From assembly GCA_006503475.1 (NCBI GenBank), contig RSEH01000309.1, positions 1-50,857 of the forward strand: a DNA stretch of 50,857 nt, given 5' to 3'. A program made the translations under genes and the position numbers. Position 1 is the first letter of the stretch. Each line of letters starts with the position of its first letter. Positions 27,373 to 38,300 of the stretch are shown one piece after another. Origin of the DNA: Stentor roeselii. Taxonomy: Eukaryota; Ciliophora; Heterotrichea; Heterotrichida; Stentoridae. The notes below the pieces were generated by a model. That model ran no database searches and was not told where the DNA came from. It saw only the letters and a list, made by a program, of their open reading frames with translations.

Positions 27373-29970
27373 TTATTTGAGTTTTATCCCCATTTCTCTT
27401 GATATTTCTTGATAAAGTGATATTGCTTCATTGATTGTTGGCCTTGAATAACTATTTTCATCTAGTGTTAGCTTTATGAATGATTTTAAATCATTAGAGA
27501 GAAATAAATTCATATCAATAGATACTAAAGCATCTTGAGTTGAATAATTCATGATTGATTTAAGAGTAATTAAACTGTATGCTAATAATCCGAATTGATA
27601 TATATATGATTTTTCCAAATTAACTGAACTTAATTCCATTTCTTTTATTGAATTTGCTACCTTTACAAGAGATGACCATTTTTTGAATTCTAGATTATCA
27701 GTTGATGCTAATCTTATCACACATCCGTGAAATTCACCTAGATAAATCTGGGAATCTTTGTAAGAAAGATCGAAAGGTGTAACATATTCAATATCAAGTC
27801 CATTCTCACAAATGTCTTTAAGTAGCTTTAGTAATTTCCATAGAATATGTAGTAATTTTAATTGATTAAAGATGTATCCTTTTTTTTTCATTTTACTAAT
27901 TTCAGAAGATATTCTATAAGTGCAAACATCTTTGCTTATTAAAATATAAATAGAATTTCTTTCTGAAAATGCTCAAATAAATTTAATGGGATTGCTATGG
28001 AAATTACCATATCTTTGATAATTTCTTATTTCATTAAAAATACCCTCAGCTTCAACAAATGAACTGTCTAAAAATGTGTATACTTTAACTTCTAAATTTC
28101 GTCCATTATAAGTACATTTTTTATTCAATAATTGAAGATTACCTAATTTTCTTGAATTATAGCTATTTGAATCAATTGTTAATTTCAATGTATCAATTAT
28201 AGGAATATCACTCGGTAAGACAATCTGAATATTTCTTGATTCTTTTAAAAACTTATAGTCAGGATTACTAAAATCAGTTATAAGCTTTAATGTTTTGACT
28301 TTGTATGCAGAAATTGGATCAAGAATTCTACAATCATGACAAAACCCTTGAAAAAATCCTAAAATTTCATCTGAATATTTGATATTCAACTGATGATATT
28401 GTTTTAGATTTTCAAATTCATATTTTTCTATAATATCAAGATAATCAAAAATTATAGAAGATATTTCCTCAATATAATCCCTAAGACTATTGACATTATG
28501 AAATAATTTAATAGCATTCATGATATCAGTTAAAGATCCATTTTCTTTTATGTCCTTATTAATTTTATTTTTGTAAGAAATGAAAGCTAATTTAGCATAT
28601 TTTTTAAAAGAGTATTCATATTTGATTCGTTTAAACTCAAATTTTTCATGAACTATAATCAGTTTTATAATCTCTGATATTTTATCATTTTTACTTAGCT
28701 TAGTTATTTCTTTTATCATTATAGTATCAACCGCTGAAGCATATATACTCAAGTTGTTTTGAATTTCGCTTTTTATCAGGCCTTGCAAAGCCAATTCAAA
28801 ATTATGTATAAAAGTTTCGAATTTTATTTCTTGGATTGAAGGGCCTAATTCTTTATAGCTAAGGAGAAAAGTGCATGACCAATATTCAAGTGATTCTTGA
28901 TTAGAGGTATACTGATTGTAGACATCAATTATTGATTCGAGTGAATCTGTATATTTCAATTTAGTAATTTTATTGGTTGAATCTTCCTTTTCAAATTTGA
29001 GTTTTTGAGATTCAAAAATTGTGTAGAGACCTACAATTTGAACTGCCTTGACCTCCTTTATCTGGATATTTTGATATGATTTTAACTCTGCATGATCAAC
29101 TTCTTCTTTTGATCGTAAAGATGATTCAGAAATCTCAGAAGCCTTCAACAATGACTCAGTTTCTAGATTTTTTTCATCCTTTAATTTCATATTCTCACCA
29201 AATTTGTTTAGGTGCCTATCTTTATCATCATTTATTTTTATATCTTCGTTTATATTTTCGATAAATTCAATTATAACCATTTCTTTATCATCTTTCAATT
29301 TTATTTCTTCATCTTTTAATTTATAAGATTCAATTAACCCCTTTTCTTTATCTTCTTTTAATGTAATATCCTCATTTTTTAACTCATTTGTCTCATTCAA
29401 AATTTTCTCTTTATCATCTATTATTTTATAAAAATTATTAATTTCATCATCTTTACTTTTGATGAGATCTTTCAATCTTTTTATTTCGTTTTCATTCTTT
29501 TCTTCCAACTCCCTGAAAAATTTTAAAAGTTCATTTTTTTCTTTATTAATTGCATCTAATCTCTTTTGCATTTCATCAATAACTTCATTTAATTTAATGA
29601 TCTGTTCATTATTTTTTTCAAATAATCCATTAATTGTAATTTTTGTGTCATCCTTAAATCTGTATAACCCTTTTATTTCTTTATCTTTTTCTAATATTAA
29701 AACTTGATGATTTTTGTTATCATTCAAAACTTTTTTTAAGATTTCCTTCAAATTTTTCACTTTTTCTTTATTTCTTTTTTGAAATCTTTCGAAATTAAGA
29801 AATTTGTCTTGGCCAAGTTTCTTCATATTCTCGATTTGGATTTGAATGAATTTCCAAAGCTGATCACTGCCTTTGTCAATTTTTTTGATGTTTTGTGGGT
29901 AAAATAGAGAGCTAGAGTCATTAAAAGTTACTGAATCAGCATGTACTTCAGGATCTGATATGCTTGACAT
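27373..29970 (-). pseudogene. EYWSC-domain / pseudokinase family member A, interrupted by one TGA
   Basis: Two open segments lie in one frame and are separated only by a TGA at 27973-27975. No other stop occurs between them and no 15-nt GT...AG string covers the stop. The first part (665 residues) has an N-terminal LWKFIQIQIENMKKLG segment shared with gene B, a long coiled coil with TIKLKDEE-like repeats, the EYWSC domain (EYWSC at 362-366) and the N-lobe of a kinase-like domain. The second part is the C-lobe: its catalytic loop reads IEYVTPFDLS (no HRD, no Asn), DFG reads EFHG, and APE is lost. Gene B has a GGA Gly codon where A has TGA. It is either a recent pseudogene, a truncated pseudokinase, a readthrough case or a base error. 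All else in the frame is intact. Confidence 0.75.
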
Positions 29971-30136
29971 ATATAATTATATAGATATTTTAAGTTTGAT
30001 AACCTATTAAAAAATTTAGTCTTTATTGCAAAAAATTTCGTTTTTTTCATGAAAATCTGTTAAGGAATCGGGAATAAATTTTGTTGATTAGGGAAGGCTT
30101 TTGGTGGTTATCAAATAAAAGTTCATATAATAATGG

Positions 30137-30188
30137 TAGACATTAATATATGTCTATATTGAGTTATAGACATTATTAAGTATGTCTA
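30137..30188. promoter_or_regulatory. Two inverted repeats TAGACAT...ATGTCTA upstream of gene A
   Basis: The first repeat has perfect 7-bp arms at 30137-30143 and 30150-30156 with a 6-bp spacer. The second has the same arms at 30167-30173 and 30182-30188 with an 8-bp spacer. They lie about 170-220 bp upstream of the ATG of gene A. Related GTCTAC/GTAGAC repeats lie upstream of genes B and C. Confidence 0.6.
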
Positions 30189-30686
30189 CAATTGAAATTA
30201 TAGTAAATGGTCAACAAACTCCTGTCCACAAAAGAGCTTTTCTTTGCGAAACTTTGCTTAAAAATAAATGTATTCTAATCTATCTAAATTATTATTAGAA
30301 AAGCTTTGAGCATTTGAAGAATTATGATTTTTCAAATTTGATTAACATTTCGATATATATTAATTAATAAGCTTCTATGGATGTTGAGAAATGTACTTTC
30401 TATTTGGTGCTTTGTAATATTTTCACAAGTTAAATATTAAGGAAAAAAATTAAGTATATTGTGAAACTAAGTTACACTGTGAATATTGTGAAGTCTTTCC
30501 CAGATAGCAAGTGAAATTGAAGGAATTTTTTACACGCCTTGTTAATCTTGAAAATGCTCAAGTGATCTAGTTGCCATAAATATCAAGGTTCCATTTCTGA
30601 GTAATTCAAAGAATTTTATGTTCGAATTTCTCAAAAGTGACAATCAAATGATAAACGATGAGATTATTTTTCTGGTTACTTTTTAG
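30182..30686 (+). pseudogene. Possible relic of a BTB(-BACK) protein gene
   Basis: A 38-codon frame at 30182-30295 reads MSTIEIIVNGQQTPVHKRAF and onward, similar in pattern to the start of a BTB domain (V-x-G-x-x-x-x-V-H-K). After its stop the same frame gives KSFEHLKNYDF, as in the BTB FE-x-L-L-x-Y motif. In another frame, 30591-30685 reads FMFEFLKSDNQMINDEIIFL, which fits the BACK-domain L-L-x-S-D-x-L-x-V-x-S-E pattern. Several stops and a frame change separate the parts. This is a weak, pattern-based call. Confidence 0.27.
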
Positions 30687-31304
30687 ACTCGGCATAAATA
30701 TTTTGAAAATATACTGAATATTGTAAGTATGTTTCGATTGAACTTCTTTGTAATAGCTAAAAGATTATTTCACATTCTAAAAACACTTAAAGTATTCGTT
30801 CAAAGAGTGTTACTGAAGCTTCTCAGACTTTCAAACAGCAAATTTCTGCATGAAATATGGTTTTACTTCAGAATGCATTTCCGCAACGTCTTTGCTTAAA
30901 TACTTAAATCCAAACCTAAAACATATAGGAATTTTTAAATGCAGTAAAAACTTAATGAGACAAAAAACTGTATTTGTTCTTCGAGCTTCAAGCCAAACGG
31001 TTCTAAATGCATCGAATTTTTCTTATAATTAGCAAAACAATCAGCAAGAGCAAAGAGATCTGCTCACATTCAGTCAAAGGCTAAAATTATATAATTATTA
31101 GGATTATTTTTTCTATTTAGATTTTCCAAGTTGATTGTATGTAAGAAATAAATTTATCTTTTTAAGATTTAATCAAATCAATCTTTGGTTACATATTCAA
31201 TGTAGAGTGAACAAAATGAAGATAAGTATGAAATTATATACTTATCGCTCAAACTAATGGTATTGATAACATTAGGCTATTTTCTTAATAACTACTTATT
31301 ATAA

Positions 31305-34300
31305 TTACTTAACTAAACTTATTGGTGTAAAATCAGGAAGGCTTTTTAAAGTACTAAGTGCTTCATTGAAAGTTGGTCTAGAACAAGGGTCGATTTCTAG
31401 CATCGATTTTAAAAATTTTTTGCACTCTTTAGAATAGATCAGAGTACTATCAATATCTGAGATTGCTTTTTCAGTTGAATAATTAGATATATTTTTTAAG
31501 GTTAGAATTTGATATGCTATTAATCCTAATTGATAGATATATGATTTTTCTTTATCATATGAAGGTGTAACTAGACATTTTATAGATTCAGCTTTCTGTT
31601 CAGGCGATGACCATTGTTGGTAGAATGATTCATTTATTTGAGAATATGGTCGAATGCAATCATCAAAGTTTGATAATTTTATATTTTTTATTCCTAAATA
31701 ACTACTAAAGTGATAAGGTGTAAGGTATTTTAAATTAAATCCATTCTCATATATCATTTTGAATATGTTGATAAATTCATGCAGATAGTGCATAAACATA
31801 TCTTTTTTAAGTATTAGCCCATATTGTATCAATAAATTGACAAAGTTATCTATCCAATTTCTAGTATCAAAGCTCCCATCAAAAACAATATTAATAGTAT
31901 CATTTTCTAAATATATTCCAATTAACTTAGGGGAATATAGTGATAATTGGGTTAATTTTTGAGTGATTCTTATTTCATTAAAAATACCCTCAATGTTCTT
32001 ATAATTTTCATTAGGAAATTTGAATGTTTTAAGGTAACTACTTCGTTCATCATATGTACAACTACGATAATTCACTTCAATGTCTCCTATTGTATTAGAA
32101 TAACTAGTGTACGAACTTAAATAAGTCATTTTAGATCTATCAATTACAATAATATCGTCAGGAATTACTAATCGAAGTATAAAAATTTCTTCCTTATTAA
32201 TAAGAGATATGCATGAAGTAGGAGATTTAATTTTATTTTTTAATTTATAAGTTTTATCTATACCTTTTGAAATATGATTTTTATGTGTAGGATCACTGCA
32301 AATATTATTGAACCTATAAAAAATTTGATAAGAATAATCAATATGTTGATGATGGTTTCTTTTTAGTTCATCAATCTCAAAATTTTCAATACAAAAAAGA
32401 TATTCGTAAATAAAATCAACAATTTCTTTCAAATAATCTTTAAGTCCTATTGAGTCAAATATTAACTTAATTGCATTCTTAATATCATTTAAATTTTGAT
32501 TATTATTTTTATCCTTAGTCCTTTCAATCTTATATTCAATAAATGAAAATTTGGCATACTGCTTGAAATTGTAATAAAAATGGCCCAATTGAAATTCATA
32601 TTTTTCGAATAAGACAACGAGTTTTATGATTTCTTCAATATGATAATCTTTGATTAGCTCATTTATCTCATTTTCTAAGATCACATCAATCGTTGAAGCA
32701 TATAAACTAAGACAGTCTTTATTTTTGTTTTTAGCAACTTCTTTTATAGCCATCTCTAAACTTTTTAGGAAATTTTGATTACCTAGCCTTGAAAAGCAAG
32801 AGCCTGAGTCTTTACAACTCAATAGAAAGACACAAGACCAATATTCTAGTAGTTCTGCACTAGATGCATAGAGATCATATAACTTTATTATTGATTCAAC
32901 TGGGTCTTCATACTTTAAAACTAGAGAACTTGCATTAGGATCATCTTTTGTTATTTTTTCTATTAAGGAGCTCGAATATGAATAAAGACCTTTAGTTTCA
33001 TTTTCTCGGTGATTTATTGTATTTAATAATTGGATTACTTTTTGGTTATTTTCCGTTGAATATTCTAAAGATTTCTCAATTTCTCGTAATAGATTTAATT
33101 TTTGTAGTTCTTTTTCATTTGGTAATTCTTTGGTCTCATGCAAAATATTATCCGCTTTAATAGAAGGATTGAAACTGTCAATTTCTTCTTTTATAATTTT
33201 ATCTGTTTCATCTCTTTTCATTTCAGAATTAGGCTCTAATTTTTCATTCAATATAATTCCTTTTTGCTCTAAATTTGTTTCTTGTTTTAATGGTAATTCT
33301 AAATGATTAACCTTAAGCTCAGCACCAACCTTTAAAGGTTTTTTTAATTCTATAAAATTCTCATCATTTTGATCTTTCTCTAATTTATTGTCCAAATTCA
33401 ATTGTTCACTTTTATTTGTCGGTTCATTTAGTTTTATATTACTTTCCTTTTGTTTCAGCTCTTTATTATTTTTTTTTTCTTCTTCCTTTAACTTTCTTCT
33501 TTGTTTTCTTGACAAGACTGGTTTATATCCTTGGTCACTGATTTGAGGTTTTTTCATAAGATTATTTTCATTCTCTATTTCTTCTTTTACAGGAATTTGA
33601 TTTAAATCATGTTTAGTTTTGATAGTTGGTTCTATCTTTTTTTCTGATATTTCAGGTTTTTTCATAAGATTATTTTCGTTCTTTATTTCATCTTCTACAG
33701 AAATTTGATTTAAATTATCTTCAGTTGTAATAATTGACTCAATTTTTGTTTCTGATATTTGTTTAACATTTGGACTATAAAATTCTTTATGAACATCTTC
33801 CTTTAATTCCTCATTATCAGATTTCTTAATAAACTGAATAACTTTTATATCATCCTTCAATGATAACTCACAATCATCATTTATTAATTCTTGGCTATGC
33901 AATTCTAATGTTTTCAAATGTAAGTTTGATTCTTGTTTATCAATTTGTTCAATATTAGTATGAAGAAATTCATTTACTTCTCCTAATGATTTTTCTTGAA
34001 GGCCTACGCTAGCCTCTTGATTTTTCTTGTCTAAATTGTGAATATCTTCTAATTTAGACACATTTTCTAAATCAGTTTCTTTTTCTTTTATATTTAATAT
34101 TTGATCATCCTGTAAAGACTCTTCGATAATTTTATCATTCTGTTCACTAATTTTCAAAGAATTTTTAAGTTCAAATTCAATTTTCTCTTGAAATTTCCCA
34201 AAAAATTCAATAGTTTTTGCTAATTTTTTTTCTTGATTATCTTTATTTGTTATAATTTCATTTAAATTATTCATATATTCTTGTACATTATCTTTAAAAA

Positions 34301-34709
34301 TCCCAAAATTTTTTACTTCTTCGGCTTGTTTACTAATTACTTCACTCATCATCTTCTCAAGTTCGTCATTTGATTTAATAAAGTTCATGATTTCAACATC
34401 CTTTTTTTTAATAATTTCATCGATTTCTTGTAATAATTTCTTGTTTTCTTCTTCTTTTTGAGTTAGCTGGCTTTTCAGCTTCTTATTTTCTTCTACAAGT
34501 TTGATAAGACAATCTTTGAACTTCTTCAATTTTTGTTTATTTTGATCTTTAAAGATCTTGAATTGCTTACTTTTTGTATCGCCTAACTTTTTTATTTGAA
34601 GTATTTGACTTTGAATGGATGTCCAAAGGTCGTTTCCTTCTGTAAAGTTTTCAAGATTTTCAGGTTTTCTTTGCTCTGGAATGTTTGAAAAGGCTGGAGA
34701 GCTAGACAT
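31305..34709 (-). CDS. EYWSC-domain / pseudokinase family member B
   Basis: A 1134-residue protein. The N-terminal LWTSIQSQILQIKKLGDTK matches gene A. A coiled-coil and low-complexity region (about 30-570) includes a 36-residue tandem repeat. The helical EYWSC domain follows (EYWSC at 622-626, then YASTIDVILENEI), and the last 270 residues form a kinase-like fold. That fold keeps a late SPE motif (WSSPEQ) and the terminal SRPTFNEAL helix. The catalytic loop reads LKYLTPYHFSS and DFG reads NFDD, so His, Asp and Asn of the active site are gone and it should be inactive. No membrane segment. It probably works as a structural or signalling scaffold. It is in tandem with genes A and C. Confidence 0.85.
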   Translation of the reverse strand: MSSSPAFSNIPEQRKPENLENFTEGNDLWTSIQSQILQIKKLGDTKSKQFKIFKDQNKQKLKKFKDCLIKLVEENKKLKSQLTQKEEENKKLLQEIDEIIKKKDVEIMNFIKSNDELEKMMSEVISKQAEEVKNFGIFKDNVQEYMNNLNEIITNKDNQEKKLAKTIEFFGKFQEKIEFELKNSLKISEQNDKIIEESLQDDQILNIKEKETDLENVSKLEDIHNLDKKNQEASVGLQEKSLGEVNEFLHTNIEQIDKQESNLHLKTLELHSQELINDDCELSLKDDIKVIQFIKKSDNEELKEDVHKEFYSPNVKQISETKIESIITTEDNLNQISVEDEIKNENNLMKKPEISEKKIEPTIKTKHDLNQIPVKEEIENENNLMKKPQISDQGYKPVLSRKQRRKLKEEEKKNNKELKQKESNIKLNEPTNKSEQLNLDNKLEKDQNDENFIELKKPLKVGAELKVNHLELPLKQETNLEQKGIILNEKLEPNSEMKRDETDKIIKEEIDSFNPSIKADNILHETKELPNEKELQKLNLLREIEKSLEYSTENNQKVIQLLNTINHRENETKGLYSYSSSLIEKITKDDPNASSLVLKYEDPVESIIKLYDLYASSAELLEYWSCVFLLSCKDSGSCFSRLGNQNFLKSLEMAIKEVAKNKNKDCLSLYASTIDVILENEINELIKDYHIEEIIKLVVLFEKYEFQLGHFYYNFKQYAKFSFIEYKIERTKDKNNNQNLNDIKNAIKLIFDSIGLKDYLKEIVDFIYEYLFCIENFEIDELKRNHHQHIDYSYQIFYRFNNICSDPTHKNHISKGIDKTYKLKNKIKSPTSCISLINKEEIFILRLVIPDDIIVIDRSKMTYLSSYTSYSNTIGDIEVNYRSCTYDERSSYLKTFKFPNENYKNIEGIFNEIRITQKLTQLSLYSPKLIGIYLENDTINIVFDGSFDTRNWIDNFVNLLIQYGLILKKDMFMHYLHEFINIFKMIYENGFNLKYLTPYHFSSYLGIKNIKLSNFDDCIRPYSQINESFYQQWSSPEQKAESIKCLVTPSYDKEKSYIYQLGLIAYQILTLKNISNYSTEKAISDIDSTLIYSKECKKFLKSMLEIDPCSRPTFNEALSTLKSLPDFTPISLVK
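33543..33758 (-). repeat. 108-bp (36-residue) tandem repeat inside gene B
   Basis: Two complete units begin at 33758 and 33650 (reverse strand) and a third degenerate start is at 33542. Each unit starts ISE, contains DLNQI or NLNQI and ends ENNLMKKP. The unit is a multiple of three, so the protein frame is kept. It sits in the linker before the EYWSC domain. Confidence 0.85.
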
Positions 34710-35303
34710 ATTTATAAATCTTTGTAAAGAAATAAGGAAGTTTTCGAATCTTAGAACTTACTTACAGAGATATGATTGAATATTAGTACTTATGAGAGAG
34801 TTTAAGAAAATTTATATTTACATAAAATTTCTTAATGGACTAAAAATTTGATTGGATAAAAAATCATATTTAAAAATTTTTAGGTTGTAGACAACTAAAT
34901 TTTTTGTGTCTACAATAGAACATATTTTTTTAGTTAAAAAATGTATTAATATTTCAGTTCATTAGTGAATGAATTGTAAAGTTTAAGACTTTTTCTGTTT
35001 TCTTAATCAATCAATCCAAAGCAATATAAAAAATTTCACGAATTAACGATTCTTCATAAAATAGCTAAAAGTTTAGAGTCTTGGATTGATTATCTTTATT
35101 TCAAATCATTAGGTATCTTTAATGCTGAGAGTCTGGTATATGTGTAATTCTAAGTGAATCGATAATTAAGAAAAACTTTCGCTTAAAACCTATAAGAAAT
35201 ATATAAATTTATCTATTCAATATCTAGGAAAATCTTTGAATAATGGATTTATATTTGTTTTTACTTGAAACATTTTCCAAATTTAATGCACTAATCTAGT
35301 TAT
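34710..35303. other. Intergenic region between family genes B and C
   Basis: 594 bp of AT-rich DNA. It holds the upstream region of gene B with one inverted repeat (34885-34915) and otherwise no open frame or RNA gene that I recognise. Confidence 0.5.
34885..34915. promoter_or_regulatory. Inverted repeat TTGTAGACA...TGTCTACAA upstream of gene B
   Basis: Perfect 9-bp arms at 34885-34893 and 34907-34915 with a 13-bp AT-rich spacer, 175-206 bp upstream of the ATG of gene B. This is the longest arm match of the four repeats of this type. Confidence 0.65.
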
Positions 35304-38300
35304 TTATCTAATTTTTGTTAAGAAACCCAACAGCTCTTTAAAAGTTGGCCTGCTCAAATAATCTTGATTCAGCATTCCCTTCAATAAACCTTGAACACTT
35401 TCATTAAACTCATAAAATCTCTGACAGTCCAAATAAGGTTCATGATCCAAGCAGCTTTCAACATCCTTTAAAGTAATCAGCTGATAAAAAATGATTCCCA
35501 AGCTGAAAACATTAGCTTTTTCCAAATCAAAATTTTCTAAATTTTTCTTCTTAATTGCTTTTTTCTTTTCAGGGGCAAAATACTTTTGAGTTTGTTCGAA
35601 ATCCCAGAAGTCTTTAACAAAATACCTGGACTCATTGATTTTGATGAAAGTATCATCAAAGTTGAGTACTTTGTACTTAGAGTCTTGAGTTTTCACCAAA
35701 AAGAAAGGGTTGACATCTGAGTAATGGACTTGATTTTCTATCATTTGACAGAAAGACTTGACTAAAGAAGAAAAAATTTCAAGTATCTGAGAAGCGGGTA
35801 GAATTGTTTTTTTATGAATGATATCCGCTAAACTCTCGGAAAACCACTCAGTTACTAGAAATAAAATGTTTCCGTGTCCACAGGTGCCATAATATTTCAA
35901 GAAATTGTTTGAGACGAATGAAAGTTTAGATAATTTTGTAAAAGCTCTGATTTCTTTGAAAACTTCTGATAAGTCTTCAAAATTATCTGATAATGGTTTG
36001 TAAGCTTTTATGCAGACTGGAATTGTTAAATATGTACCATTGTGGATGCTTGCCTTGATGTTATTTATAGAAGATACACATCTTGCATACTCGTTTATTG
36101 ATAGTTGGGTAATTTTAATTATATGAATATCAACTGGTAAAGTATTCTGAAAATCTCTATCATTACTGAATAATCCAACTTTATTCTGAGTAATTTTTTC
36201 AATTTTTTTCAACAACCTGCTAATCCAATTCCTAACCATCAAATCCTCACAAACCCGATCAAAAGATTGAATTTTCGAAATGGCTTCTTCAATTTTAGCC
36301 TGATCATGAAAAGCTCTAGGATTGGCCAACATATCATCATTAATAACTTCAGCATAAGTAAAAATCAAATTCGCTAAAAGTCTTTCAAAGGCAACAGGAG
36401 CATTAGCAATAATAATTTGCTCAAGAGCGCGTGAAACTTTTAAACCCAAGACCTGTCCCTTGCTTTTCTTAACCATTTCAGTGATAGAAGTGATTGCATC
36501 TTTTGCATTATTTTTAAACCCAAATTCATATTTTTGCATATGTTTTTCATATTTCTTGAAAGTTTGAATCATTCTGATAATTTCAGCGAAAGAGGCCTTT
36601 TCATGCAGATCTTTTATCTCAGTCATTAGAATCGCATCGAGACTATCAGCAAAGACTTCGAAGCTATCCTGGCTGCCGTTGTTGAAAGCTCCGAAAATCG
36701 CCCAGTCAAAGTTTTTTAAAAAGGAATCAAATGAAAATTTGCTGTTGCAAGGACCATAGTCGCGACAGACATGCAGAAATAAGCAAGACCAGTATTCAAG
36801 TACTTGTGGCTCCGTCATGACTTGTATGTACTTGTCTTTAAGTGATTCGATATCGCAAGAACAGGTTAATTTTAAGATCTCTTCATTTGGGTAGTGGAGG
36901 AGAAGCTTTTTCTTAAGGGTTTTTGAGTAGTCATCTATTCTTATTTGACGAATTTGTTCTCCTTCCTCATCTTCTTCGTATTTTTGAACTATTTCTTTAT
37001 CTAGTGAATCTATTTCTTCTTTTTGCTTGGAAATCGCTGCTCGTAATCTTTGAATGCATTCTTTTTTTTGATTGGCTAGTCCTAATATTTCTTTTTCTTT
37101 GTTGCTGATGCTGGTTTTTAGTGATTGGATTTCTTCTTGGCTTTGTTGTTCTAATAATCGTAGTTCTTCTTCTAGTTGATCTATGCTTTCTTGAAGATTT
37201 TTATTTTCTTGTTCTTTTTCTTTTATTAGTCGTTGAATTTCATCTTGCTTTTCTTTTAGTTTTTGCTTGAGACCTTGTATTGCTTGGCCATATTGTTCAT
37301 TGAGTAGTCTAATTTCCTCTTTATATTTCTTTTTTATTGACTTAATTGTCATTGTTATTTGATTGTTTAATTCATCTATTTCTTTCTTATGCCTGGATTG
37401 AATTTCTTCAATTATTTCTTCATTTTGTTTATCGATCTCTTCAATTTCCCGTTCTTGCCTTTTTATTAAATCCTCCATTTCTTGATCCTTTTGTTCTCCA
37501 AGTTCATTGATTTCCCTTTTTTGTTTTTCTTGCATAATTCTTATCTCTTCGAATTGCTGATATCTATATTCTTCTTCCTTTTGCTTGATCCATTCTTCTA
37601 TAGTAATAATTTCAATCTTCTTTTCCTTAACAAGGTTCTCAATCTTTAACTCCTTTTCTCGATACTGAGCTTGAACTTTTTGCAATTGCTCTCTTTTTTC
37701 ACGGCTTCGAGTTTGATAATTTTCAATGATTTTCTGAATTTCTAGTTCATCTCCAGAAATTTCATTTCTTTTTTGATCTCCTAATATCAGAAGTTCTGCG
37801 ATTCTTGCCTTATCAAGAGTTCCAAATTCATAATCTTTGAGTGCTCCAAGTTTTTCAAGTTCAAATTCTTTTTGATATAGTTTTGTGTTGAGTTCTTCAA
37901 TAGTTATTTTTCTTTCTTCCATGATTATCGCGAATTCTTTCTCTTTTTCATTGAGGTAACTTTTTAATTCATTGTTTTTGCTTTCGAGTTCTGATAGTTG
38001 AGATTTTGTTGAAGAATGTTGCTGTTCTTTAAGTTTTCTTTCAAAATCTTCTTTGCTTGTTTTAAACTGATTTTGTAATTCTTCTTCTTTTTCTTGAAGC
38101 TTACTTTCGAAATCTTCTTTAATTATTTTAAACTCATTTTTGAATTCTTCTTCTTTTTCTTGAAGTTTTCTTTCATAGTCTTTTTCTTTTATTTCAAGCT
38201 GATTCTTTAATTCTTCTTCTTTTTCTTGAAGTTTTCTTTCAAAGTCTTTTTCTTTTATTTCAAGCTGATTCGTTAATTCTTCTTCTTTTTCTTCAATCTT

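Larger units (their letters stand above)
29971..31304. other. Intergenic region between family genes A and B
   Basis: 1.3 kb. It holds the likely promoter of gene A with two inverted repeats (30137-30188) and a possible decayed BTB-type gene on the + strand (30182-30686), both listed separately. The remaining 600 bp up to the stop of gene B show nothing recognisable. Confidence 0.5.

Noticed and set aside
27973-27975. UGA as Trp, as in Blepharisma, to explain the open frame of gene A
   Set aside because: No other large gene contains an in-frame TGA although all use TGG, and one gene (20752-21210) appears to stop at TGA. The aligned residue in gene B is Gly, not Trp.
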